Notes: generated by a model from the sequence alone, not told the origin. A stretch of DNA of 64,000 bases from JAIBAJ01 sp965284645 (GCA_965284645.1 OZ260106.1:2170001-2234000); one strand, 5' to 3'. Counted from the stretch's first letter, positions 27,360-36,995 are shown. Numbers and translations are program-made.

Positions 27360-28487
27360 ATGAAAATTGGCATTGTTTGTTATCCAACCTATGGCGGAAG
27401 CGGGGTTGTAGCGACTGAACTAGGGATGGCTTTGGCTCAAAAAGGGCATGAAGTTCATTTTATTACTTACAGTATGCCATTTCGTTTGGATCAATTTCTT
27501 CCGAATCTGCATTACCATGAAGTGGTGGTGAACGATTATCCTTTGTTTGATTATCAACCGTACGAATTGGTGCTTGCCAGTAAATTGGTGGATGTGGTGA
27601 AATATGAAAAACTGGATTTGCTACATGTACATTATGCCATACCTCATGCTTCGGCAGCTTATATGGCTAAGCAAATTTTGGCTTCCCAAGGCATTAAGAT
27701 ACCGTTTATAACCACTTTACATGGCACCGATATTACCTTGGTAGGAAAAGACAAATCGTTTGAGCCTGTTATTTCGTTTGTGATTAACCAAAGCGATGCA
27801 GTTACGGCTGTTTCGGAAAGTTTAAAGAACGATACCTTACGTTATTTTGCCACCAATAGAGAAATTCATGTAATACCAAACTTTATTGAGCTTGAGCTTT
27901 TTGAGAAGGCGAATTTGGGTTTTACCAAACAAAGGTATGCGCCTAATGGTGAGAAAATTTTGATGCATATTTCCAATTTCAGACCGGTGAAACGGGTGGA
28001 AGATGTGCTTCGGGTATTTTCAGAAGTGAGAAAAGTTATTCCTTCCAAATTGTTATTGGTGGGCGATGGTCCTGATCGGTATAAAATCGAATCCTTGTGC
28101 AGGGAATTAAATACCTGTGATGATGTAAAATTTCTTGGTAAAATGAAAGGGACGGAGGATGTGCTTTCGATTGCTGATTTGTTTTTATTGCCTTCAGAAA
28201 CAGAGAGTTTTGGTTTGGCTGCCTTGGAAGCTATGGCCGCAAAGGTTCCGGTGATTTCGACCAATACAGGTGGGATTCCAGAGATTAATAAGGAAGGATT
28301 TAGTGGTATGCTAAGTGATGTTGGTGATATTCATTCGATGGCCAATCATGCTATTTATATACTTTCGGATGAAGCCCGATTGCAGCAATTTAAAGAAAAT
28401 GCCTTCAGTCAAGCCCATAATTTTACTTTGGAGAAAATTCTGCCTATGTACGAAAGCCTATATAAATCAACCCTTGGAATAGCATAA
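27360..28487 (+). CDS. bshA: N-acetyl-alpha-D-glucosaminyl L-malate synthase (bacillithiol biosynthesis)
   Basis: A GT4 glycosyltransferase joining GlcNAc from UDP-GlcNAc to L-malate, the first step of bacillithiol synthesis. The N-terminus MKIGIVCYPTYGGSGVVATE, with VHYAIPHA and TLHGTDITLVG, is diagnostic. The retaining-transferase motif SETESFGLAALEAMA is at about 280-295. The 375-aa length is normal. bshB and bshC are not in the window. Confidence 0.94.
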   Translation: MKIGIVCYPTYGGSGVVATELGMALAQKGHEVHFITYSMPFRLDQFLPNLHYHEVVVNDYPLFDYQPYELVLASKLVDVVKYEKLDLLHVHYAIPHASAAYMAKQILASQGIKIPFITTLHGTDITLVGKDKSFEPVISFVINQSDAVTAVSESLKNDTLRYFATNREIHVIPNFIELELFEKANLGFTKQRYAPNGEKILMHISNFRPVKRVEDVLRVFSEVRKVIPSKLLLVGDGPDRYKIESLCRELNTCDDVKFLGKMKGTEDVLSIADLFLLPSETESFGLAALEAMAAKVPVISTNTGGIPEINKEGFSGMLSDVGDIHSMANHAIYILSDEARLQQFKENAFSQAHNFTLEKILPMYESLYKSTLGIA

Positions 28488-28550
28488 AGGAGTTGTTTTA
28501 AGAGAATTTTAAGTTTTTTTTTGAAAATAGCTTGGATTTAAGATTATTTC

Positions 28551-28558
28551 TATTTTTG
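28551..28558 (+). promoter_or_regulatory. Probable -7 box of the DUF3276 gene
   Basis: TATTTTTG fits TAnnTTTG and lies 40 bases before the ATG at 28599. No good TTTG box is seen at the usual distance. Confidence 0.4.
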
Positions 28559-28598
28559 TCCTTGACAAGGTCCAAAAGCTAAAGTAAAACGAGTATTT

Positions 28599-28937
28599 AT
28601 GGAAGGTTACGAAAATCAAGACAGGGAAATTTTTTCTAAAGCCATCAAAGCAGGTAAAAGAACCTATTTTTTTGATGTGAAGGCTACACGTGGTGACGAT
28701 TACTACTTGACCATTACAGAGAGCAAGAAGAAGTTTGAACACGATGGAAAATTCAGCTATGTAAAGCATAAAATTTTCCTATACAAAGAAGATTTTGAGA
28801 AATTCAGAGGTGGTTTGGATGAAGTGATGGAATATATCCTTCGCGAACGTCCAGACATGCCTGTTCGGAACAACCCAGGTTATGCAGAAGGGAATAATTA
28901 CAATTCCAACCTGGATTTCGAAGATTTAGGAAGTTAG
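28599..28937 (+). CDS. PUR-family DNA/RNA-binding protein (DUF3276)
   Basis: A small protein of the PUR-alpha-like DUF3276 group, nearly universal in Bacteroidota and Borrelia, with single-stranded nucleic acid binding reported for family members. Residues 8-85 form the PUR repeat: EIFSKAIKAGKRTYFFDVK, then DDYYLTITESKKKF and KIFLYKEDFEKF. The C-terminal 25 residues are polar. It has its own promoter and a terminator. Confidence 0.88.
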   Translation: MEGYENQDREIFSKAIKAGKRTYFFDVKATRGDDYYLTITESKKKFEHDGKFSYVKHKIFLYKEDFEKFRGGLDEVMEYILRERPDMPVRNNPGYAEGNNYNSNLDFEDLGS

Positions 28938-28960
28938 TTTTTACTGAAAATTAATGTTGC

Positions 28961-28988
28961 ACCCCACCTGAAAAGGCTGGGGTTTTTT
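28961..28988 (+). terminator. Terminator after the DUF3276 gene
   Basis: ACCCCA pairs with TGGGGT, extended by CCT/AGG with one bulge, followed by six T. Confidence 0.7.
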
Positions 28989-29080
28989 ATTTTCTGGATA
29001 TCTGTTTGGTTTTTTTTCCTTCTTTCGGTAATCTTCTTCCAATAGCATTTGTAGTATTTCGAGAATAACATTGGTTTTAA

Positions 29081-29172
29081 ACCCGGATTATGCATTACAA
29101 ATTCTTAATCGGGATAAACCCAACTAAATCAGCAATTCAGATAATAAAATCCTCCAATTGCCTAATTTTGGT
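29081..29172 (-). repeat. MITE-like repeat, 92-bp short copy with TAA target duplication
   Basis: It starts ACCCGGATTATGCATTAC and ends CCTAATTTTGGT. TAA flanks both sides (29078-29080 and 29173-29175). It keeps the two ends and the AACCCAACTAAATCAG block but lacks the centre of the 147-149 bp copies. The remainder of the 28938-29345 gap holds the terminators on each side and no gene. Confidence 0.75.
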
Positions 29173-29297
29173 TAAACCAGAATCTATTTTTTGAAATCTA
29201 CTCAATTTCAGTTTATTTGGTTCAAATGGATTGGAGACCATTTTCGCCATACAGGATTTACTAGGCTTAGGCCTTACTATAAGGAAATTTCTTGGTC

Positions 29298-29335
29298 AAA
29301 AAAAGGCGGAAATTTTTGGTATTTCCGCCTTTTTT
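29298..29335 (-). terminator. Terminator of the 29346-31289 gene
   Basis: An A-run plus GGCGGAAAT (to 29313) pairs with ATTTCCGCC plus a T-run (29321-29335). It is symmetric, and on the minus strand it follows the stop codon directly. Confidence 0.75.
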
Positions 29336-29345
29336 AAGGATTGAA

Positions 29346-31289
29346 TTATTCTACTATTATCTTGCTGGTCTTTTGTTTACCATCTTGTTCAAACCTTAGG
29401 AAATAAAGGCCTTTGATTCCTGGCAGGTTTATAATACCTTTATCCGAAGTTGTGGTATGTTTCAATATCAAATTACCAAGTAGATCAAATATTTCAAATT
29501 TTACACTGGATTTGCTGGTTGATTCAATGGTATAGTTTATCCTTTCAGTCGCAGGATTCGGATATAAATTTATTAATAATTGATTATCTAGTTCGAGATT
29601 TTGAACAGAATTAGGGTCTTGCACTTCCGAAACAATGGTATTGGTGATTACAGGAAGATTAAAATCAAAGTAAATATAGGCTGTATTTTTGATGGAATCT
29701 CCAATTTGAAGGTTGTTTTTGGCTTTTATTTTATACTTGATAAATCCATGACTTTCTGGTTCATTTGTATTGCTATCTGGAAGCATTATGTTATCAAAAT
29801 AAAATACAACTTGCCCCAAATCATCCAAGGTGTAGCTCATTGAATGGCTATTTGAAAGTACTTTAAAGGTTGACCAATCTAAGTTTGTGCTTAATGTATC
29901 TCTTACCTTAATGTTAAAGGCTTGAGCTGTACCTGTATTTTGAAATCTAATACGGTAATTTAACCATTGTCCATTCGAAATTTGCAGAGGAGATAGATTA
30001 CCAGCAGGCTCTACTGATTTATCATTTGGGTCGTAAGCACCCACTACCAAAATACTATCTATAAAGGTATTGTCGGAAGGAATTGAATCGGGAAGTAGAG
30101 TCGAGGCTGTAGAAGTGAAATTTAAGATAGAACCTAATTCGGTTAAGGAATCATTTCTAAAGTAGATATTGAAAGTTTGGCAATTTCCTGGGGCTAGGTT
30201 GGTATAACTCCAAGCTAAATTATTGGCCTGAATGCCACTAGGATTCGGTATGGCCGAATTGTATTGAAGGCGATTGGAATCGTAAATTAGGTTGACAGTT
30301 CCATCGGCTACTGTGGTTCCTTGGTTGCAAACTGTTACCATATAATTGAAATAAAATCCTGGAGCCCACCAACCTACAATGTCGCCTGTAACAGAAATAT
30401 CTGTAATATTTGGAATGGCTTGAATGGCAAAATCATTGTTTGGATAAACGGCATTTGGAATAGTGGCATCTACTACTATCGAACTAGGAACAGAAATATG
30501 ATAAAGTGGTAAATTGGATACAGATAGCTCATAACTATTGGATAAGATAGTACTGGAATAGTTTCCATTTGAGGCTGATACAGAAAAAAAGGTGGAAGGA
30601 TTAAAGCTAATAAATTTGTTAGATGTGGGGGTGTCGTTTCCATCCATAATTCCATTGGCATTCAAATCATTGAATACTTTTCCTGACACTGTTGAAACAT
30701 CTTGGTTGCTGCAATTGTTTGTTGTTACGTTTAAGGTATAACCAGAAATAGAATAATAGGTGCCGGTGCCTATTGGTACAGGTAATGCAGAAAACCAAGA
30801 TTCTTGGCCAGCGATGTTCATTAGTAAATCGAATTCAATGGTAAAATTGTAATTTGTTTGTGCAATTAAACTTGAACCAGGAATCTGTATCGAAAAGCAA
30901 CCAAAGGTTGGAATCAGATTTGGGAATACGCCACCATTTACCCAAGTAGAATCTGACAAATTAGGTATAACAACCGCCCCTTGAGGAAGACCTGTAACAC
31001 CTATAATTTTTACTGCCATAATTTTTACTGCCAATCCGCTAGCAGTTGTATCGGTAATAGTTTTTAATTGAAAGGTTGCGGAATAATCCTCACCTATACA
31101 AGCATTGTAATTGGTTGATGAAAATGCTATTGTATCAGGCCATAATAAAAGGCCATTTGAATTATTGAAATTGGTTGAATCATTTGAATTATTGAAATTG
31201 GTTGAATCAACTGCACAGGTTTGGGCAGAAGTAGACTTTGCAACACAAAAAAGACTTCCAATTAGAAAATAAGTAAGTATTTGTTTCAT
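29346..31289 (-). CDS. T9SS-exported surface protein with SdrD-B-like and DUF11-like domains
   Basis: A signal peptide ends TSAQT near residue 24. Residues about 205-290 hold an SdrD-B-like segment starting KVFNDLNANGIMDG, which normally binds calcium. A conserved repeat domain with NGQWLNYRIRFQNTGTAQAFN follows at about 435-560. The last 75 residues form a T9SS type A sorting domain (LYPNPATERI). Two short in-frame tandem duplications lie near the N-terminus: DSTNFNNSN twice (DNA 31153-31206) and MAVKI twice (31003-31032). Function is structural or adhesive by inference. Confidence 0.82.
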   Translation of the reverse strand: MKQILTYFLIGSLFCVAKSTSAQTCAVDSTNFNNSNDSTNFNNSNGLLLWPDTIAFSSTNYNACIGEDYSATFQLKTITDTTASGLAVKIMAVKIIGVTGLPQGAVVIPNLSDSTWVNGGVFPNLIPTFGCFSIQIPGSSLIAQTNYNFTIEFDLLMNIAGQESWFSALPVPIGTGTYYSISGYTLNVTTNNCSNQDVSTVSGKVFNDLNANGIMDGNDTPTSNKFISFNPSTFFSVSASNGNYSSTILSNSYELSVSNLPLYHISVPSSIVVDATIPNAVYPNNDFAIQAIPNITDISVTGDIVGWWAPGFYFNYMVTVCNQGTTVADGTVNLIYDSNRLQYNSAIPNPSGIQANNLAWSYTNLAPGNCQTFNIYFRNDSLTELGSILNFTSTASTLLPDSIPSDNTFIDSILVVGAYDPNDKSVEPAGNLSPLQISNGQWLNYRIRFQNTGTAQAFNIKVRDTLSTNLDWSTFKVLSNSHSMSYTLDDLGQVVFYFDNIMLPDSNTNEPESHGFIKYKIKAKNNLQIGDSIKNTAYIYFDFNLPVITNTIVSEVQDPNSVQNLELDNQLLINLYPNPATERINYTIESTSKSSVKFEIFDLLGNLILKHTTTSDKGIINLPGIKGLYFLRFEQDGKQKTSKIIVE

Positions 31290-31442
31290 GGATTTGTAAT
31301 ATTATTCGCTAAAATTATTAAACTTTATAATACTACATTAACAAATTTCAACAAAATAATGCTATAAATTTCAATCCAAAATGGAAGCAAATAGCTAAAA
31401 TAGTAGGCCCTTATTTTTTAAATTATAAAAATCTACCCATTT

Positions 31443-32825
31443 CTACTTCAATCCTTTCTTCTCCCTCCACCGCTCATTAAACGATTTTTGAGCCAACTGT
31501 GGCATTTCGCGTCGGTCGCCCCAAGCCGATTTAAAGAAGCTGTTCAAGAAAAAGTTCTTCACGGAAGCCCCACCTTTGTTCATGTTTTTGCGACTCAAGG
31601 TTACTTTTTTCCAGAAAAACATGGAGAGGTTTTCCACTTTTGACGGATAATTTTGATTAACCGTATCCCTTCGGTTGTGCAAGAGATGTTTATGAATATC
31701 GATTTTTACCGGACAAACCTCGGTGCAACGGCCACAGAGGGAAGAGGCAAAACTCAGATGACGGAAATCGTCGAAGCCGCTCAGATGCGGAGTAATCACG
31801 CTACCAATAGGTCCGCTGTAGGTAGTGGCATAACTATGTCCGCCTACATTTCTATAAATTGGACAGGCATTCAAGCAGGCTCCACAACGAATGCAGTTGA
31901 GCGCTTCCCTTTGGTCGGGTTGGGCCAATAAATTGGTACGGCCATTGTCCAACAAAATGACATACATTTCATCGGGTCCATCGGGTTCTTCGGATTGGCG
32001 CGGTCCTGTTAGTAAGGTATTGTAAACCGTTACTTTCTGCCCGGTACCATGCACCGCCAATAAAGGAAAAAACAAATCTAAATCGGCCAATGTAGGAATC
32101 ATTTTTTCGATACCTACAATGGATATAATGGTTTTAGGAAAGGCAACGCTCATAAATTGGTTGCTTTCATTTTCGGTAATTCCAATGGCACCAATATCAG
32201 CAACCAAGAAGTTTCCACCCGTAATTCCCAATTCCGCTTCAGCATATTTCTCACGAAGTATCCTTCTTACATAAGCCATAATATCGGAGGGACTGCTACC
32301 TTCGGGTAAGCCTTTTTTCTCATGGAATAATTTGGCCACATCTTCCTTGCTTTTATGCATGGCCGGAGTCACAATATGATAGGGTGGTTCGCCGTCTAAT
32401 TGTTGGATATATTCACCCAAATCGGTTTCAATGCTTTCGATGCCCGCCTTTTCCATATGGTGGTTGAGATGGATTTCCTCGGTTACCATACTTTTTGCTT
32501 TTACTAAGGTTTTGGCATTGATTCTTTTAGCAATTTTCAATACCTCGTTGATGGCTTGTTCGGCATTTTCAGCCCACAATACTTTCCCACCTCTTTTCAC
32601 AAAGGCCGCTTCAAACTCGATAAGGTATTTGTCCAAGTTGGTTATAGCCTTGGTTTTTAAATGGGACGCACGCTCCCTTGCCAAATTAAGGTCCGAATAA
32701 ATAAGTTTCCCCTCTACTACCTTTTTATCGTATTGGGAAATGTTGAATAGGAGCTTACGTTTATGCTCTTTGTCAAAGGATTTTTTGTCGCTGGCGGTAA
32801 GAAAATCCTTAAGTGATTCGGTCAT
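31443..32825 (-). CDS. lutB: LutB-like 4Fe-4S lactate-utilisation protein
   Basis: It matches the LutB/YkgF iron-sulfur subunit, which with LutA and LutC oxidises L-lactate to pyruvate. Two cluster motifs are present: CIRCGACLNACPIYR and CGRCTEVCPVKID. The frame is open to 32942, but that would overlap the divergent CoA-binding gene, and a TACTTTTG promoter box at 32843-32850 lies inside the extension. The ATG at 32825 (460 aa, MTESLKDFLTAS) is therefore the start. lutA and lutC are absent nearby, so the electron-transfer partner must lie elsewhere. Confidence 0.85.
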   Translation of the reverse strand: MTESLKDFLTASDKKSFDKEHKRKLLFNISQYDKKVVEGKLIYSDLNLARERASHLKTKAITNLDKYLIEFEAAFVKRGGKVLWAENAEQAINEVLKIAKRINAKTLVKAKSMVTEEIHLNHHMEKAGIESIETDLGEYIQQLDGEPPYHIVTPAMHKSKEDVAKLFHEKKGLPEGSSPSDIMAYVRRILREKYAEAELGITGGNFLVADIGAIGITENESNQFMSVAFPKTIISIVGIEKMIPTLADLDLFFPLLAVHGTGQKVTVYNTLLTGPRQSEEPDGPDEMYVILLDNGRTNLLAQPDQREALNCIRCGACLNACPIYRNVGGHSYATTYSGPIGSVITPHLSGFDDFRHLSFASSLCGRCTEVCPVKIDIHKHLLHNRRDTVNQNYPSKVENLSMFFWKKVTLSRKNMNKGGASVKNFFLNSFFKSAWGDRREMPQLAQKSFNERWREKKGLK

Positions 32826-32842
32826 AGTGGCAAAATTCTGTA

Positions 32843-32850
32843 CAAAAGTA
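32843..32850 (-). promoter_or_regulatory. Probable -7 box of lutB
   Basis: On the minus strand TACTTTTG fits TAnnTTTG and sits 17 bases before the ATG at 32825. It excludes the upstream start at 32942. Confidence 0.5.
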
Positions 32851-32926
32851 GGGGAAGTGTGAAATCTGTCGACAGGTTTTGCCAATGATTTAGTAACATT
32901 TTCTATGTTAGCTGAAATTTTCGAAC

Positions 32927-33289
32927 ATGAGTAAGCGAACACTGGTAATTGGGGCTAGCACAAAACCTGGACGGTATGCTAATTTGGCCATAGAAATGTT
33001 GAAGGAATACGGACATGAGGTTGTTGCTTTTGGCAAAGATTCAGGATTGGTTGGCGATACCCCCATTCTTCAAAAAATTCCCGAAGACCAAACCTTGGAT
33101 ACCGTAACCATGTATGTTTCGCCTGCTAACCAGCCTGAACTGATACCAACCATACTTGGACTTCATCCCAAACGGATCATATTCAATCCAGGTACCGAAA
33201 ATCCAGCCTTTGAAAAAGAAGCCCAATTGCAAGGTATTGAAGTGGAAAATGCCTGTACCTTGGTGTTGTTAAGAAGCCGCATGTACTAA
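32927..33289 (+). CDS. CoA-binding domain protein (YccU-like)
   Basis: A 120-residue Rossmann-fold protein whose start MSKRTLVIGASTKPGRYANLA is the CoA-binding domain nucleotide loop. FNPGTENPAFEKEA at about 85-98 matches the second family motif. Function in the cell is not known. It is divergent from lutB, and its stop overlaps the dtd start in TAATG, so the two genes are coupled. Confidence 0.88.
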   Translation: MSKRTLVIGASTKPGRYANLAIEMLKEYGHEVVAFGKDSGLVGDTPILQKIPEDQTLDTVTMYVSPANQPELIPTILGLHPKRIIFNPGTENPAFEKEAQLQGIEVENACTLVLLRSRMY

Positions 33290-33741
33290 TGAAAGCCGTT
33301 ATTCAACGTGTTCGTTCTGCTTCGGTTTCCATCGGAACTGAGCTTGTTTCAACCATTCAAACTGGAATGTTGATTTTATTGGGGGTACATGTAGACGATC
33401 AGCCGGAGGATTTGGATTGGTTGGTTTCCAAAGTGGCCAAATTGCGAATCTTTCCTGATGGCGAAGGGGTAATGAATTGTTCGGTTACCGAAGCCGGAGG
33501 AGAAGTGATTGTGGTGAGTCAATTTACCTTGTATGCTTCTACCAAGAAAGGGAATCGCCCCTCTTATATTTTGGCCGCTCGACCTGAATTGGCTATTCCT
33601 ATGTATGAACAATTTGTTTCCAAGCTCAAACAGGAAGCTGGGGTAGCGGTTTTTACTGGCGAATTTGGGGCCGATATGCAGGTATCCTTGGTCAACGACG
33701 GACCAGTGACTATTTTAATAGATTCCAAAAATAGAGAATAA
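33289..33741 (+). CDS. dtd: D-aminoacyl-tRNA deacylase
   Basis: It removes D-amino acids and glycine mischarged on tRNAs. The start MKAVIQRVRSASVSI is typical. The two active-site motifs are present: SQFTLYAST at about 78-86, with the catalytic Thr, and NDGPVTI at about 137-143, corresponding to the Gly-cisPro motif. The length of 150 is normal. It is translationally coupled to the preceding gene. Confidence 0.96.
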   Translation: MKAVIQRVRSASVSIGTELVSTIQTGMLILLGVHVDDQPEDLDWLVSKVAKLRIFPDGEGVMNCSVTEAGGEVIVVSQFTLYASTKKGNRPSYILAARPELAIPMYEQFVSKLKQEAGVAVFTGEFGADMQVSLVNDGPVTILIDSKNRE

Positions 33742-33756
33742 GGGACTAAAATACTA

Positions 33757-35007
33757 TCAAGGTTTCTTTTCCCATTCAATTTTTTCAGGCTTTTCCGGAG
33801 TTCCTAACAACACTTCTTCGCCTTCCATTAAACCTGATAATACCACCACAAAATCTTCGTTTGTTGCACCGATTTTTATCGGAGTTTTTGTAATGGAAAG
33901 TCCTTTTTTCTTAAAAACATAACTTAAGCTATCGCCTTGGGCATGCAGACTTTCAAGCGGAATGTACAATACATCTTTAAGCTTATCGGCCAAAATATGG
34001 TTTCCGGTTGTCATGGCTGGTCGCAAAGAGGTATCTTTTTCATTTATCAAAATATTGACTTCAAACACCTTGGCATCACTTCTTGGATTCTGCTCTCCAA
34101 CATTGGCCACTGCATCTACAAATCCGGTAAGTTTCTTCTCCGGATAGGCATCCAAGGAGATATTAACCTTTTGACCTTTTTTAATCTTACGGATATCCAC
34201 CTCGTTTACATAGGTGCGACTTTGCATTAAGCCTAAATCGGGTAAAGTTGCCACCGTAGGATCCCAAGCTCCAATGGTCGAACCTACTATCCTTTTTTTA
34301 CCGTTCCATTCGCGTTGGTAAATTACCATGCCATCTTCGGGTGCCATTATGGTAAAATCCTTCAACAAATCCTGAAGCACTTGAACTTTGTTTTGCGATT
34401 TTTCCAATACGGCTGTCACTTCCTGCATCTTGGCTTTGGCTTGCTTTTCCTTTATTTTATAATTCGTTTCGGCCTGCACCAATTGTCTTTTCGATTTATC
34501 CAAATCCATTTTAGCCTGTTGGATTATCGACGGTGCTTCGTAGGTGCTTTGCGATACAATGTTTTCTTTTTCTTTTACGGCAAATCCTAAATTAATTATT
34601 TCATCCCTTGCATTTCTTAAGTCCAAAGTGGTATCTAGTTTGGTCTGAATAAAGCGGCTTTCGTTTTTTGAAATTTCTGAACTCTCGTCTTTGATTCGGT
34701 TCATGATTTCGGTTTGATCCAAACGGCCAATGTATTCTCCTTTTTTTACCCTTGTTCCTTCGGGTACTAAATCCGCAATTTTTACCTGCCAAATTTGGGC
34801 ATTCCGCATACCTGTTGGCCCGTCAATATCCAAGCTGCTTTTGGCTTGCAATTCCCCGGTAGTAAAAACCGTAACCTCAAAATCACCTTTAATTACCTTG
34901 GCTGTTAACTTTTCTTGGTCTGCCCCGGTAATTGTTTTTCCAAAAAAGAAATAGGCTATCAAAAGCACTCCAATTCCTGCGGCTGCGTATAGATATTTGC
35001 GATTCAT
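33757..35007 (-). CDS. HlyD/MacA-type efflux periplasmic adaptor
   Basis: A membrane-fusion protein linking an inner-membrane transporter to an outer-membrane channel. An N-terminal helix (about 5-25) anchors it. Residues about 35-100 and 215-245 form the split lipoyl domain, with a long coiled coil between them (about 95-205) that includes SKRQLVQAETNYKIKEKQAKA. Beta-barrel and proximal domains follow. The transporter and outer-membrane partner are not adjacent. It is convergent with dtd, 15 bp apart. Confidence 0.85.
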   Translation of the reverse strand: MNRKYLYAAAGIGVLLIAYFFFGKTITGADQEKLTAKVIKGDFEVTVFTTGELQAKSSLDIDGPTGMRNAQIWQVKIADLVPEGTRVKKGEYIGRLDQTEIMNRIKDESSEISKNESRFIQTKLDTTLDLRNARDEIINLGFAVKEKENIVSQSTYEAPSIIQQAKMDLDKSKRQLVQAETNYKIKEKQAKAKMQEVTAVLEKSQNKVQVLQDLLKDFTIMAPEDGMVIYQREWNGKKRIVGSTIGAWDPTVATLPDLGLMQSRTYVNEVDIRKIKKGQKVNISLDAYPEKKLTGFVDAVANVGEQNPRSDAKVFEVNILINEKDTSLRPAMTTGNHILADKLKDVLYIPLESLHAQGDSLSYVFKKKGLSITKTPIKIGATNEDFVVVLSGLMEGEEVLLGTPEKPEKIEWEKKP

Positions 35008-35069
35008 CCAGTGGTAAAAGTAGGGAATTCCAAGGCTAAGTTTGTTGGACCTCCATCATTTTATTAACC

Positions 35070-36980
35070 TTATTCTATCAGTATTTTTTGATAATAGGTT
35101 TTTCCTTCACCAAGCCATTGCAATAGGTATAAACCCGGATTTAAGTTGGTAATGAATTGTTTGGATGAAACGGCCACCAGTTCTTCTTCAAAACAAACCT
35201 TTCCCTGTAAATCAAAAAGCCGAACTTTGCCCGTCAAATTTGTTTGGAATTGAATCTCAAAGCTCCCTTGGTTAGGATTTGGGAAAATTAAAAGACCTTC
35301 CCAAGCCCTAAGGTTAATCCCAGCAGGACAATGGCTTGAATCTACATCCAAATTCACTACAGGAATAAGGGTTTCAGATGCATAGTTTTGTGGTCCGTTT
35401 GGATAAAAAAGCTGATTCAAATAATTATTTGGATCGGCATAACTTACCTCAAAATTCAAGTGGCAAGCATAAGTGCCCGTAGCATTGGTTTGTAAATCAT
35501 ACAATTCCAAGTCGCCCCCCAATAGATTAATAGGTACGTTATTTACCAACCATTCATAACCTGGATTGTTCGATGCAGAAACGAATCCTGTAAAACTATC
35601 GCCCGGACAAAGGGAGGCATTCACAAAAGGCGAAAAATCAATTTCAGGAAACTCGAAACGTCCGGCAATGGAGCGGTGATCGCTAAAATGAGATAGTTCC
35701 CACATGGCAGGATCGATGCTGGTAAAAGTGATGGATTTTGTTTCGGCTGTCAAGGGCAATAGGTAATGGCTGTTTACCCAAATATGATCGATAAACCGAC
35801 CTGTATCCATACTGAAATTGGATTCATAAAACCCCGTTTGGTTAGGATAGATAAAGCCAATCGAGTCTTCGAAATGTTGGAAAACACCATCCTCGCCATA
35901 AGGCCGGGTGTTGAGGTCGCCACCAAAAATTACTGGTTCCCAAGTTGGGATATTTCTCGACTTTATAAAATTGTTGATTTCATCTACTTGCGAATGCCTA
36001 GCTGCCCAATCGTCGGCATCACTTCCGGCATCCATATGGGTGGCAAAAAAGTGATAATTTTTACCCAACTTATTGATTTTAGCATATTTCACTCCTTTCC
36101 TTGCCAAGCAATCCGACGAGGATTGTCCGCACAAGGAGTATTCAATTTCATCACTATCCAAAATTGGCCATTTGCTAAATATCATAACCCCGCCGTTAAT
36201 TGGAAAAGGGATTAATCCCAGGTCGTTTAAAATAGTAGTATGGTAAATAAAACCTTGGGCTTCCATGGCCGGTACCATATGGTCATCCCTAGGACTATCA
36301 TCGAAAATTTCTTCAAACGCCACCACATCCTGATAAGCACTGAAATGAGACGGTAACAAGTCGCTTCGTAAAGCCGCATCGCCCAATCCTGATACAGCAA
36401 AGGTTATCATCTGCACATTGTAGCACATCACGTTCAGCACATTGGGATTGTCAAAATCGGCTTGTTGGATGGTATAAATTGGATTGTCGTGGGTTGAAAC
36501 GCGCAGGCTACGGCTCAAGGCGCTATCATCATTATCGGGCTTATAAATTAAGGTGCAGGCCTGGTTGTTCAGGTTTAAGCTTGATTGGTGAAAATTACCA
36601 TCGTTGAGCCAGCCTTCGTCATAGCCAGGTGCGGTAACACGGTATAAAAACTCACTACCATTGCTATTTCCTATCACCAAAAATTCAACAGAAACGGTAT
36701 CTCCAACCGAAATAAAGCGTGCAGAGAGCAACAGCGAGTCTCCCGGTTGAAAATAGGACGCATTCCGTTGGCAGCGAAGTACTTCGGTGTCGTCTTCATT
36801 CCAAGCAAAAACGGTATCTTGAAGCAAAGTCCAATTGGTATCCAACTGTGCATGGTTTGAAAATACCTGTGTTTCTACCCGGTAATCAAAGTTGGTATTG
36901 TTTCGGAAAAACAGAGAAGATTGGCTCATACAAAACGAGCTAAATCCACATAGAAGGCTCAAGAGGAAGGTTTTTTTCAT
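35070..36980 (-). CDS. T9SS-exported neutral sphingomyelinase-like phosphodiesterase
   Basis: The signal peptide ends FCMSQ. Residues about 185-455 form a DNase I-fold (endonuclease/exonuclease/phosphatase) domain. The order NVMCYNVQ, DVVAFEEIFDD, GGVMIFSKWPI, ATHMDAG, GGDLNTR and SHFSDHRS resembles bacterial neutral sphingomyelinases and carries the expected acidic, Asn and His metal or catalytic residues. An extra N-terminal domain (about 20-180) and a C-terminal T9SS sorting domain (LLIFPNPNQGSFEI onward) are added. It may cleave sphingomyelin or bacterial sphingolipids; a nuclease role is the alternative. Confidence 0.75.
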   Translation of the reverse strand: MKKTFLLSLLCGFSSFCMSQSSLFFRNNTNFDYRVETQVFSNHAQLDTNWTLLQDTVFAWNEDDTEVLRCQRNASYFQPGDSLLLSARFISVGDTVSVEFLVIGNSNGSEFLYRVTAPGYDEGWLNDGNFHQSSLNLNNQACTLIYKPDNDDSALSRSLRVSTHDNPIYTIQQADFDNPNVLNVMCYNVQMITFAVSGLGDAALRSDLLPSHFSAYQDVVAFEEIFDDSPRDDHMVPAMEAQGFIYHTTILNDLGLIPFPINGGVMIFSKWPILDSDEIEYSLCGQSSSDCLARKGVKYAKINKLGKNYHFFATHMDAGSDADDWAARHSQVDEINNFIKSRNIPTWEPVIFGGDLNTRPYGEDGVFQHFEDSIGFIYPNQTGFYESNFSMDTGRFIDHIWVNSHYLLPLTAETKSITFTSIDPAMWELSHFSDHRSIAGRFEFPEIDFSPFVNASLCPGDSFTGFVSASNNPGYEWLVNNVPINLLGGDLELYDLQTNATGTYACHLNFEVSYADPNNYLNQLFYPNGPQNYASETLIPVVNLDVDSSHCPAGINLRAWEGLLIFPNPNQGSFEIQFQTNLTGKVRLFDLQGKVCFEEELVAVSSKQFITNLNPGLYLLQWLGEGKTYYQKILIE

Positions 36981-36995
36981 AGGTAACAGATTAAG

